Shown here: positions 18,157 to 25,504 of the stretch, in pieces
How the letters are laid out: each line of letters begins with the position of its first letter
How positions within the stretch are numbered: the first letter of the stretch is position 1
Assembly (NCBI GenBank): GCA_900471605.1
Contig: UCEY01000007.1
Span: forward strand, 1 to 38,196
DNA: 38,196 nucleotides
DNA from: Hyphomicrobiales bacterium
Lineage (GTDB): Bacteria > Pseudomonadota > Alphaproteobacteria > Rhizobiales > Rhizobiaceae
Direction: 5' to 3'
The notes under the pieces: model-generated
What the model was told of the DNA's origin: nothing
Seen by the model: the letters and a program-made list of their open reading frames with translations, nothing else
Databases searched by the model: none
Program-made: the position numbers and the translations under genes

Positions 18157-19654
18157 CCTGTTCCATAATCTGTATATGGGTTTTTCTGTAATCCTTTCGT
18201 TTGAAAATGTGTTGCTGTGCTTTATCGGATGCTTTGTCGGCACACTGATTGGCGTGCTTCCGGGCATCGGGCCGCTCGCCACAATCGCGATTCTGATGCC
18301 GATTACCTACAATACCGAGCCTGTTGGCGCGCTGATTATGCTCGCAGGCATATATTACGGCTCGCAATATGGTGGTTCTACAACAGCGATCCTCGTGAAT
18401 ATGCCCGGCGAGTCCTCTTCGATCGTCACCGCACTTGATGGGCACGCGATGGCGAGACAAGGAAGAGCTGGGAAAGCGCTTGGTATCGCGGCCATCGGGT
18501 CGTTTGTTGCAGGGACTTTCGCAACGCTTGTAATCGCGGCCACCGCACTTCCACTTTCGGACTTGGCACTAAGCCTGACAGCGGGCAACTACTTTGCGCT
18601 AATGCTGCTAGGCTTGAGCCTCGCCATCGTTCTTGCCGGCGGCTCGCTACTCAAGGCAATCGGCATGCTGATCACTGGGGTGATGATGGCTTTAGTTGGG
18701 GCGGACCAAGTTACTGGCGAACCGCGGCTGACCTTCGGCACCGATATTCTTTACAACGGATTTGACATCGCAATCGTCTCTATGGGGCTGTTCGGCATCG
18801 CTGAAATTCTTCGCAATCTCGAGGCGCGCGAGCAGCGGCCCGTTGTCAGCAACTTCATCGGAAGCCTCCTCCCGAACCGTAAGGACATAGCAGAGGCTTC
18901 TGGCGCCATTGCCCGCGGATCATTACTCGGAGCGTTGATCGGTATCATCCCAGGAAACGGGGCTACGCTCTCAACCTTTGCGTCCTACGCGCTGGAGAAA
19001 CGGGTCTCGCGCCATCCCGAACGATTTGGAAAGGGGGCGATCCAAGGCGTCGCCGGCCCAGAATCTGCGAACAACGCCGCCGCTCAAACGACATTTGTCC
19101 CTTTGCTAACACTTGGACTGCCCTCTACGGCAACTATGGCGCTGGTTGGGGGCGCCATGACATTGCACGGTGTGATACCCGGTCCGCAGGTCATCGCTAA
19201 ACATCCCGATCTCTTCTGGGGCGTTATAACTTCAATGTGGGTTGGCAATCTAATGCTGGTGATCATCAATCTGCCGCTGATAAGCATTTGGGTGAAGTTC
19301 CTCAAAGTACCATATCACCTACTGTTTCCGATGATCGTGCTGTTCTGCTGTGTCGGAATGTACTCGGTCAATGCCCGGCCCTCAGACGTGTTGCAGGTCG
19401 CTGTATTTGGCATTGTCGGATATCTGCTCTCGAAACTCAGATTTGAGGCCGCGCCCTTATTATTAGGGCTTGTACTCGGCGGGATGCTTGAGGACAACCT
19501 TCGCCGAGGCCTCATCCTCAGCGAAGGCTCCATCGGAACATTTATCGGCGAGCCACTAACGCTCGTCACCTTGGGTATAACCGGAATTGCGCTCGGATCC
19601 GCATTATTGCCGGTTATTAGGAAAAGAAGAGTATATCTCGTCGAAGACGCATAA
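18149..19654 (+). CDS. tctA: TTT transporter large membrane subunit (TctA family)
   Basis: The large permease subunit, about 501 residues with roughly 12 membrane segments, driven by an ion gradient. Seen: the family motif [19 protein letters not shown] near the N-terminus, [20 protein letters not shown], the second internal [15 protein letters not shown] and [15 protein letters not shown], the repeated glycine/proline signatures of TctA. The GTG at 18149, inside the end of tctB, is chosen because it gives the standard start [17 protein letters not shown]. An upstream ATG at 18101 would add unrelated residues. It ends the block 1 plus-strand run. Confidence 0.93.
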
Positions 19655-19684
19655 GCGGGACATCGGCCTGAATTAGGTGAGAGA

Positions 19685-19746
19685 CTGTTGATTACCACTG
19701 AGAATTCTCGGTGGAAACGCCGTCAGTTCTCAGTGGCAATCAACAG
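19685..19746. repeat. IS21-like terminal motifs as a 62-bp palindrome
   Basis: Two 20-base arms, CTGTTGATTACCACTGAGAA and TTCTCAGTGGCAATCAACAG, are inverted copies with one mismatch, separated by 22 bases. A third copy of the core (TTCTCGGTGG) lies between. Repeated CCACTGAGAA-type motifs at an end resemble the multiple terminal repeats of IS21-family elements, but no istA or istB gene is here. The family assignment is tentative. Confidence 0.5.
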
Positions 19747-19837
19747 CTGCGCCTTATCAAGTTGACCGACGGCAAGACGGAGGCGATCGAGCTGGTCGAT
19801 CAGCAGGCTGTAGTTGCCCCCAAAATACCGGACGAGG

Positions 19838-20110
19838 TCAGGTTGGGATAGATTGAGTGGCCTGCTTCACTCGCTTTGAGATTTCATTGATCATGTTCTC
19901 TTCGCCAGTTATAGAAAGTCCAATATAGGTTTCTGCCTCAATGGTTATTGCGTTTCCATACAATTGCGCCTGAACTGTCTCGATTTCCTGCGATCCGGCG
20001 ACGGACCAATTCCGACTTTCGATTGACGCATCAAGCTCTCGCATAACTTCCATCACCGTCACCCGTAGGTGTTGGTCGTACTCCGGACCCAATATCACAG
20101 TTACCGTCAT
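19838..20110 (-). CDS. Hypothetical protein at an IS junction
   Basis: A 90-residue protein of unknown function. Seen: an alternating beta/alpha pattern without cysteines or membrane segments (MTVTVILGPEYDQHLRVTVM opening, ENMINEISKRVKQATQSIPT end). The frame looks coding, with balanced, non-repetitive composition unlike the shadow frames. Its ATG overlaps the stop of the transposase tnpB (ATGA), so its original start or promoter was probably replaced when the IS element inserted or was truncated there. It may be the C-terminal part of a longer protein. Confidence 0.4.
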   Translation of the reverse strand: MTVTVILGPEYDQHLRVTVMEVMRELDASIESRNWSVAGSQEIETVQAQLYGNAITIEAETYIGLSITGEENMINEISKRVKQATQSIPT

Positions 20111-20961
20111 CAAATTGATCCAATGAATGAGGGCTGGCGTGTCTTGTCGGCCAGGAATTCTTTTGGCGAGCGGTAGCCGAGAGCTTTGTGCGGGTGAAAG
20201 CGATTGTAGTGCTCGAACCAGATTGGCAGCTGGTCTAGGACGGTCTGCGCATCGGGAACGGGATTGACCGAGACGTAGTCCCGCTTGAAGGTTTTGACGA
20301 AAGCCTCAGCCATGCCGCTCGATCGCGGGCTTCGAACAGGTGTCGAACGCGGCTCCATACCGATATCACGCAACAGGGTTTTGGTATCCTTGGCGACAAA
20401 ACATGAGCCGTTGTCGGTCAACCATTCGATTGGCTCTGGAAGGGTGTTGATGCGCCCGAAGCGGCTTTCGACAGCCCTAATGACAAGGTCCTGCACGTCC
20501 TTGCTTTTGATCCCTTCGGTGGTCGCGACATGGGCAATGGCCTCCCGGTCGCAGCAATCCAGCGCGAAGGCCACCCGGACCTTCTCCTTGTTGTCGCAGC
20601 CGATCTCGAAACCGTCCGAGCACCACCGAAGGTTTGATCTCTCGACGGACACCTTGCCAGCGTGATGACGGCTGTCGATGTCGCCGATATGACGCTGCAG
20701 AAGCAGGCCATGCAGCTTCACCCCCCGGTAGACACGCTTGACGTTCGGCCAGGAACGGCTCTGAGCACGACCATTGCGGCGCAGAACCGCATGAACCCGG
20801 CGATAGCCATAGGTCGGCATCGCGGCGATGGTCACCTTGATTTCGGCAACAAGATCACGATCGTCGAGTGCCGGTCGGCCTCGCCTGCTGACGGGACGCA
20901 TCTTGCGCCGGACGGCAATATTGGATCGGACAACGTCGAGAGCTTCCCACACCGCCGTCAT
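20110..20961 (-). CDS. tnpB: IS2-type transposase OrfB (DDE integrase core)
   Basis: The catalytic part of an IS2-subgroup transposase, 283 residues as an independent frame. Seen: the leading HTH_21 region (MPTYGYRRVHAVLRRNGRA), the first Asp in RWCSDGFE, the second in EWLTDNGSCF, and the Glu in SGMAEAFVKTFKRDY, so the DDE triad is complete. It closes with HNRFHPHKALGYRSPKEFL-type wording. It overlaps orfA by four bases (ATGA). The full transposase is made by a -1 shift at an A7 run in orfA, after which the frame joins directly into this one. The last 15 residues differ from IS2 and may mark the truncated end. Confidence 0.92.
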   Translation of the reverse strand: MTAVWEALDVVRSNIAVRRKMRPVSRRGRPALDDRDLVAEIKVTIAAMPTYGYRRVHAVLRRNGRAQSRSWPNVKRVYRGVKLHGLLLQRHIGDIDSRHHAGKVSVERSNLRWCSDGFEIGCDNKEKVRVAFALDCCDREAIAHVATTEGIKSKDVQDLVIRAVESRFGRINTLPEPIEWLTDNGSCFVAKDTKTLLRDIGMEPRSTPVRSPRSSGMAEAFVKTFKRDYVSVNPVPDAQTVLDQLPIWFEHYNRFHPHKALGYRSPKEFLADKTRQPSFIGSI

Positions 20962-21350
20962 CGCAAAACGTCTTTCGGCAACGACAACGAGCGCAATAAG
21001 TGTTTTTTTGACCGTGTTGCAATCTCAAGCGCGTCCTTGAGGATTTCGCCTTCCATGGTCTTCTTGCCTAGCAGGCGCTGCAATTCCCTGACCTGGTTCT
21101 GCAATGCCCGGTATTCCGAAGCAGGAACCACGTCCTCTTCCGCAGCCGTGGCAACCAATGCACCTTGGGCAGCAAGCTTACGCCATGTGAACAACTGGTT
21201 CGGCTGGATGCCGTGACGCCGGGCGACAATGGTCACCGTCGCATCGGCTTCATAGGTCTCCTGAACAATGGAAACCTTCTCTGCTGTCGTCCACCGACGG
21301 CGGCGCTCAGGTCCTGAAAGCACTTCTATCTTCGAGTTGTGACTGGTCAT
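20958..21350 (-). CDS. tnpA: IS2-type transposase OrfA (helix-turn-helix)
   Basis: The DNA-binding OrfA of an IS2-subgroup element, 130 residues. Seen: LSGPERRRRWTTAEKVSIVQ, a helix-turn-helix (VARRHGIQPNQLFTWRKL), and a leucine-zipper-like coiled coil (YRALQNQVRELQRLLGKKTM) as in IS2. In the last 20 codons the sequence TCA-AAA-AAA-CAC provides an A-AAA-AAA slippery heptamer. Without slippage OrfA ends at 20958; a -1 shift leads into tnpB. Confidence 0.92.
   Translation of the reverse strand: MTSHNSKIEVLSGPERRRRWTTAEKVSIVQETYEADATVTIVARRHGIQPNQLFTWRKLAAQGALVATAAEEDVVPASEYRALQNQVRELQRLLGKKTMEGEILKDALEIATRSKKHLLRSLSLPKDVLR
21003..21009 (-). promoter_or_regulatory. Programmed -1 frameshift site (A7)
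   Basis: Seven A residues in the OrfA reading frame (TCA-AAA-AAA-CAC) form an X-XXY-YYZ slippery site. A -1 slip continues as KTLIALVVVAERRFAM and enters the tnpB frame without a stop, as known for IS2 and its relatives. Confidence 0.75.
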
Positions 21351-21420
21351 AATGACGACATTACTCCTGACACTTGTTAAGTGGGAGACCCTGTCCGGTC
21401 ATTTAGGGGGCTGTTACACA

Positions 21421-21835
21421 GGCGCAGGTAATCCACCTGACATTCGCGTTGCCCGATTGATGCACACGCGTGCACGGAGTTGCAAGTACGAATCTAAGTT
21501 TGAATCCTTTCAAGGCGCTCATCGGAAAATTGAACTAGTGCCCAACAACACGGCCTTCTCGAGACCCGTAGATTCTGTGCCCAAGCGCGTCAACTCATTG
21601 ATGGCTGGGAGTGATCTAGTTAGCGAATACCTTAGAGAGCTGACTTTGGCTCCCGGCTTTTCCTACGCGATCCGATATTGACGAAGCGCACTGATGGGTG
21701 GTCCTACGGGAGTGTAGCCGGAAAATGCGAGCGCCACGCCTCAATAAGCCTCCTCTGTAGACTTGTCACCGTAAGCCGCGTAGTGCTGCTCTTCTCCCGA
21801 GGCGACTTCAGAGGAGCTGGCTTGTTTGCGGGGCT
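21421..21835. other. Gap between the IS element and the moc block
   Basis: About 415 bases with no convincing gene. It contains the left copy of the diverged 50-bp repeat that recurs after purU. Small open frames here have no ribosome site and no recognisable domain. Confidence 0.4.
21611..21660 (+). repeat. Diverged direct repeat, left copy (flanks the moc block)
   Basis: Compared with 32346-32395 without gaps, 41 of 50 bases agree, including an exact ACCTTAGAGAGC core. Both copies are in the same orientation, one just outside each end of the moc block. The right copy can be translated as VIQSANTLESRRWLPAFG; this copy has stops at two of those codons, as if both are relics of the same sequence. 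Confidence 0.55.
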
Positions 21836-22633
21836 CTATAGGCCGTCGATCATTTCGCGAAATCGCGCGAGTTCCTCGGTCGTAGTACTGACGTTGTGCC
21901 GAACTGCCGGATAGGTGCCGCTTTCCACGTCCTGGCGGAATTCCCGAAATGCGGCGATACGCTCCTGTTGCAGACGATCGAACTCCGCTGCGAAATTGCG
22001 ATAAGTTTTGGCATGGCGAGGCACGTGTCCGCGGTTCTGGCCAAGCACGTCATCAGCGAATAGATACTGGGCGTCGCAACCCGTCCCTGCGCCCATAGAG
22101 ATCATGAAGAGCGAGGTCTTAGCGCTGATGAGGGACGCAACATCGGAAGGCACCACTTCGATTTCGGCAGCGAACGCTCCCGCCTCCTCCAACGCCCTGA
22201 CGGACTTCCAGATCATCATGGCGCTATCGGCCGTCTTGCCGACCGCCTTGAAACCACCGGTCCAGGTCGCTTTGGACGGAATGAGCCCCACATGACTGCA
22301 GACAGGAATGCCCTCGTCGCGCAGCCTGCGAATGATGCCGAGGCTGGCCGCGCAGTAGACGGCATCGCCGCCCGCCCGCATGGCCTTGAAGGCAGCGCGC
22401 AGATATTCATCGGCGGTGACGAAATCACCATATTCCAGGCCAGGCACGGCAAAGACGTTCGGTGCCGCTTCGCGAAAGGAAGGCGTAAGAAGCGCCGGCG
22501 GCACGGAGACCATGTCGATGCCGGCCTTGTCTGCGGCTTCGGCTTCTTCGACCGTTTCGACGCGCAGCATGGTGAGTTGCCGCACGCCCTTGAGCGCCAG
22601 AATGTCGGCCACGGTGGGACGGTTGGATTTCAT
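21836..22633 (-). CDS. Divergent PanB-like protein (ketopantoate hydroxymethyltransferase family)
   Basis: A 265-residue TIM-barrel protein of the PanB family, which in its standard form adds a hydroxymethyl group from methylene-tetrahydrofolate to ketoisovalerate. Seen: MRAGGDAVY, GIPVCSHVGLIPSKATWTGG, FKAVGKTAD, the base Glu in EIEVVPSDVA (Glu159), MGAGTGCDAQYLFADDVLG and FRQDVESGTYP align well with E. coli PanB. The Mg2+ ligands do not: Asp45, Asp84 and Glu114 of E. coli correspond to Pro46, Gly65 and Ala95, and Lys112 to Tyr93. It is therefore unlikely to be a real PanB. It is last in the mocD-mocE-mocF run, 25 bases after mocF. Confidence 0.85.
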   Translation of the reverse strand: MKSNRPTVADILALKGVRQLTMLRVETVEEAEAADKAGIDMVSVPPALLTPSFREAAPNVFAVPGLEYGDFVTADEYLRAAFKAMRAGGDAVYCAASLGIIRRLRDEGIPVCSHVGLIPSKATWTGGFKAVGKTADSAMMIWKSVRALEEAGAFAAEIEVVPSDVASLISAKTSLFMISMGAGTGCDAQYLFADDVLGQNRGHVPRHAKTYRNFAAEFDRLQQERIAAFREFRQDVESGTYPAVRHNVSTTTEELARFREMIDGL

Positions 22634-22658
22634 CGGATCATCCTTCGGAGCAAAGCGC

Positions 22659-23894
22659 TCATAACAGGGATTTCAGTTTGACGGCCGGATCAGCGAGCGC
22701 CCCCGGATCAGGTTTCGCAGCCTTGGCGATCAGCATTTCAGCAAGGCGGATGTCACGCGCGACGGCTCCGCCCGGACCCAGGCCGCTCGCCGCAATAAGC
22801 CGGCCCTCGCCATCGAGGTGGAAGAGGATTTCGGCGCCCGGAGAAAGGCTGCGAGCGACCTCGCGAACGGCGCCGTCGGCAAGTCCTGCCACCTGGAGGG
22901 TCAGGTCGTATTGATCCGACCAGAACCAAGGGATCCCCACGAACATCTCGCCCGCACCGCGCATGTTGGCGGCGGCAAGCGAGCCCTGCTCCTGTGCATT
23001 GCGCCAGGATTCGAGCCGGACCCGCCGGGCTCCGTAGATGGCGACCGGGAAGGAGCAGCAATCGCCGGCGGCGAAAATGTCGGGATCGCTGGTCCGCAAT
23101 TGGGCATCGACAGCAATACCGTTCTCGATCGCCAGGCCGGCTTCCGCTGCGAGCGCTGTATTGGGCTGGGCTCCAATGCCGACAACGAGAATGTCAGCTT
23201 CGATGCGTCTGGCGTCCCCAAGCGTGACCACGACAGAATCGCTGTCAGCCGAAATTGCGTTGATCGCCACGCCGCAGATAAGCTCGACGCCTTCCGCCGC
23301 ATGCCGGACCTGAAGGGCGAGGGCCAGCTTCTCGGGTACACCCCGCATCAGAACTCGCGGCTGCACCTCGATCAGCGTCACGGCAGCTCCCAGCATGCGG
23401 CCCATCGCTGCAAGTTCCAGACCGATGAAACCACCGCCGATAATGCCGATACGCTTGCCTTCGCCCATGTACCGGCGGATGGCGGCGGCATGCTCTACGG
23501 TACGCAGCACGTGGATTCGGTCGCTCGCCAACACACCGCATGCGGACATGATCGGCAGTTGCCTCGGCGTGGCGCCGGTGGCAAGCAACAAGCGGCGGTA
23601 GCCGAGAGCCTCGCCATCTTCCAGCACCAACTGGTGCTCTGACGGCCGCAGCGCCGCCACGCGCTGCCCCCGCTTGAAGGCGATGCCGGTTTCGGCGAAG
23701 CGCTCGCCGGCGACGATCGCCCGAACTGCCTCGGCCTCGGATACTGGCTTCGACAGAGGCGGACGTTCATAGGGCAAATGGGGCTCGTCGCCGATCAGTG
23801 TTACAGAGCCCTCATAGCCCTTTTCGCGCAGTGCAAAGGCTGCCCGGACTCCGGCTTCGCCGGCTCCCACGATCACGATGCCGCGGTCATCCAT
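22659..23894 (-). CDS. mocF: Ferredoxin reductase of the rhizopine oxygenase (MocF-like)
   Basis: An FAD- and NAD(P)H-dependent ferredoxin reductase of 411 residues, passing electrons to MocE. Seen: FAD-binding GAGEAGVRAAFALR at residues 10-23, PYERPPLSKP, LLLATGATPR, the NAD-binding GGGFIGLELAA at 153-163, and IFAAGDCCSFP. The layout is that of putidaredoxin/rhodocoxin reductases. It starts one base after the mocE stop (TGA-G-ATG), so translation is coupled. Its place after mocD and mocE on the same strand supports the MocF call. Confidence 0.9.
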   Translation of the reverse strand: MDDRGIVIVGAGEAGVRAAFALREKGYEGSVTLIGDEPHLPYERPPLSKPVSEAEAVRAIVAGERFAETGIAFKRGQRVAALRPSEHQLVLEDGEALGYRRLLLATGATPRQLPIMSACGVLASDRIHVLRTVEHAAAIRRYMGEGKRIGIIGGGFIGLELAAMGRMLGAAVTLIEVQPRVLMRGVPEKLALALQVRHAAEGVELICGVAINAISADSDSVVVTLGDARRIEADILVVGIGAQPNTALAAEAGLAIENGIAVDAQLRTSDPDIFAAGDCCSFPVAIYGARRVRLESWRNAQEQGSLAAANMRGAGEMFVGIPWFWSDQYDLTLQVAGLADGAVREVARSLSPGAEILFHLDGEGRLIAASGLGPGGAVARDIRLAEMLIAKAAKPDPGALADPAVKLKSLL

Positions 23895-23895
23895 C

Positions 23896-24210
23896 TCAGC
23901 CGACCTGGATCAGAACGCGGCCGCCATCCACCTTGACCGGATAGGTCCCGAGGTTGACGCAAACCGGGGCGCCCTTGGCCTCGCCCGTCTTGTAGTTGAA
24001 GCGGCCGTTGTGCTTCGGACATTCAATGATGTCGTCCATGACGAGACCATCGGCCAAGTGGACCTTTTCATGGGTGCAGAGGCCATCCGTGGCATGATAG
24101 CTGTCGTCGGGGCTGCGATAGACGGCGAAGGTGCGGCCTTCGTGATCGAAGCGGATGACATCCTCCTCGTCGATCTCGTTGCTGGCGCAGACATCGACCC
24201 AGTTGCTCAT
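23896..24210 (-). CDS. mocE: Rieske-type ferredoxin (MocE-like)
   Basis: A small Rieske ferredoxin of 104 residues that carries electrons from the reductase to the MocD oxygenase. Seen: the 2Fe-2S ligands are Cys45-x-His47 (CTH) and Cys64-x2-His67 (CPKH), spaced as in bacterial Rieske ferredoxins. The short length with no oxygenase domain fits an electron carrier. A GGAGGAAACC site directly precedes the ATG at 24210; upstream starts would run into the end of mocD. It is 34 bases after mocD and one base before mocF. Confidence 0.93.
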   Translation of the reverse strand: MSNWVDVCASNEIDEEDVIRFDHEGRTFAVYRSPDDSYHATDGLCTHEKVHLADGLVMDDIIECPKHNGRFNYKTGEAKGAPVCVNLGTYPVKVDGGRVLIQVG

Positions 24211-24244
24211 GGTTTCCTCCTTCATCATCCTTGGAAATTCCCCG

Positions 24245-25336
24245 TCACTCGGCGGCGGGGGCGATCGCATCCAAATGCAGATCTTCGCGATAGGGCCTTG
24301 CTGTCGGCGGCAGAGAACGCCGGAGGAAATAATCCTCGTTGCGAAGCTGGCGCAGGAAGGCCGGGATCATCTCGCGATAGCCCTCGAGGATGGAGCGGTT
24401 CGCCGCGGGCAGATCGTCCTTGATCATCGCATGCAGTTTCGGCAGCGCATGATAGGGCACCATGGGGAACATGTGATGCTCCACGTGGTAATTCATGTTC
24501 CAATAGATGAAGCGGCTGATGGGGTTCATATAGACGGTGCGGCTGTTCAGCCGATGGTCGATGACGTTGTCCGCCAGCCCGCCATGCTGAAGCAGGCCGG
24601 TCATGACATGGTGCCAGGCGCCGTAGAGCCTCGGCAGACCGATCAACATCAGCGGCAGAATGGAATGCATGACGACGGCCGCCGCGATGGTGGCGCCATA
24701 GATCGCCACCCAAATGCGCGCCACCCGGATTGCCTTCGGCTGCTCGCTTTCCGGGATAAAGGTTTTCTCTTTGGCGCTGATGACGCCGAGCGCGTTGCGA
24801 GTCATGTCAACCATAGCGTACCAGCCATCCAGCAGGCCGAAGAAATTGAGAACGAGGCGCAGAAGATCCGGCGGCCGCATCACGGCGATCTCCGGATCGC
24901 GGCCGACGATGACCGTGTCCGTGTGATGCCGGGTATGGCTCCAGCGCCATGTCACCGGGTTGCGCATGATCATGAAGCTGGCGATCTGGTAGACGGCGTT
25001 GTTCATCCGCATCGTCTTGAAAGCCGTCCCATGCCCGCATTCATGCCAGCGGCTGTCCGATGCGGAACCGTAGAGCACGCCATATGCGAGGAAAAACGGC
25101 AGGGCCCACCAACTGCCCCAGAAATAGATGCCGAGGCCGCCGAAGATCACCATGGAGCCAAGCCAGATGGCGGTGTCGCGGATCGCAGGGCCATCCTCGC
25201 GCTTCATCAGCTCCTTCATCTGCTTGCGCGGCACATCGGTATGATACCATTCGGCGGCGGCGAGCCCATTGGCCACGGCCGCCCGGGCGTCGCGCCCAAG
25301 CAGGCTGTAATCTCGCTTTGTCGCTGACCTCGTCAT
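24245..25336 (-). CDS. mocD: Membrane fatty-acid-desaturase-like oxygenase (MocD-like)
   Basis: A di-iron membrane oxygenase of 363 residues. In known rhizopine users MocD, with MocE and MocF, is needed for 3-O-methyl-scyllo-inosamine and is thought to remove its O-methyl group. Seen: three histidine boxes, H98ECGH, H134TRHH and H284VEHH, with an extra HH at about 242. Hydrophobic stretches lie at 57-94 and about 205-235, as in desaturases. The start at 25336 has a GGAGGAG site. It is the first gene of the minus-strand moc run and is divergent from the LacI-family regulator. Confidence 0.92.
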   Translation of the reverse strand: MTRSATKRDYSLLGRDARAAVANGLAAAEWYHTDVPRKQMKELMKREDGPAIRDTAIWLGSMVIFGGLGIYFWGSWWALPFFLAYGVLYGSASDSRWHECGHGTAFKTMRMNNAVYQIASFMIMRNPVTWRWSHTRHHTDTVIVGRDPEIAVMRPPDLLRLVLNFFGLLDGWYAMVDMTRNALGVISAKEKTFIPESEQPKAIRVARIWVAIYGATIAAAVVMHSILPLMLIGLPRLYGAWHHVMTGLLQHGGLADNVIDHRLNSRTVYMNPISRFIYWNMNYHVEHHMFPMVPYHALPKLHAMIKDDLPAANRSILEGYREMIPAFLRQLRNEDYFLRRSLPPTARPYREDLHLDAIAPAAE

Positions 25337-25434
25337 CAATCTCCTCCTTGGGCCCGTCCGGCTCCCGCCATCGAGGCGCCGCACGAAACGTGGCTTGAGG
25401 ATTATCGTTGTTTTGACAGATCACAATGGATGCG

Positions 25435-25449
25435 TGATATATTCTATCA
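25435..25449. promoter_or_regulatory. Putative LacI-family operator 1
   Basis: TGATATATTCTATCA is an inverted repeat (TGATA-N5-TATCA). Its reverse complement, TGATAGAATATATCA, is close to the two other copies near lacI. It lies about 100 bases before the mocD start and could control the mocDEF run. Confidence 0.5.
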
Positions 25450-25475
25450 AATCATATCATTCGTTGCCTGAAGGA

Positions 25476-25491
25476 TGATAGAAACGTATCA
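25476..25491. promoter_or_regulatory. Putative LacI-family operator 2
   Basis: TGATAGAAACGTATCA is an inverted repeat (TGATA-N6-TATCA) just before the ribosome site of the regulator gene, ideal for autorepression. Positions 2-16 match operator 3 in 13 of 15 bases. Confidence 0.55.
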
Positions 25492-25504
25492 GCGGAGGGG
25501 AAGC

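Larger units (their letters stand above)
20110..21420 (-). mobile_element. IS3-family element, IS2 subgroup
   Basis: An element of about 1.3 kb with the two overlapping frames of IS3-family elements. Both proteins read closely like orfA and orfB of IS2. Seen at the right edge: read on the minus strand, the sequence starts TGTGTAACAGCCCCCTAAAT, followed by GACCGGACAG, matching the plan of the IS2 left end (TG, a C-run, then CAGACA). No matching inverted repeat is visible beyond tnpB on the other side, so that end appears lost or highly diverged. Confidence 0.8.
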
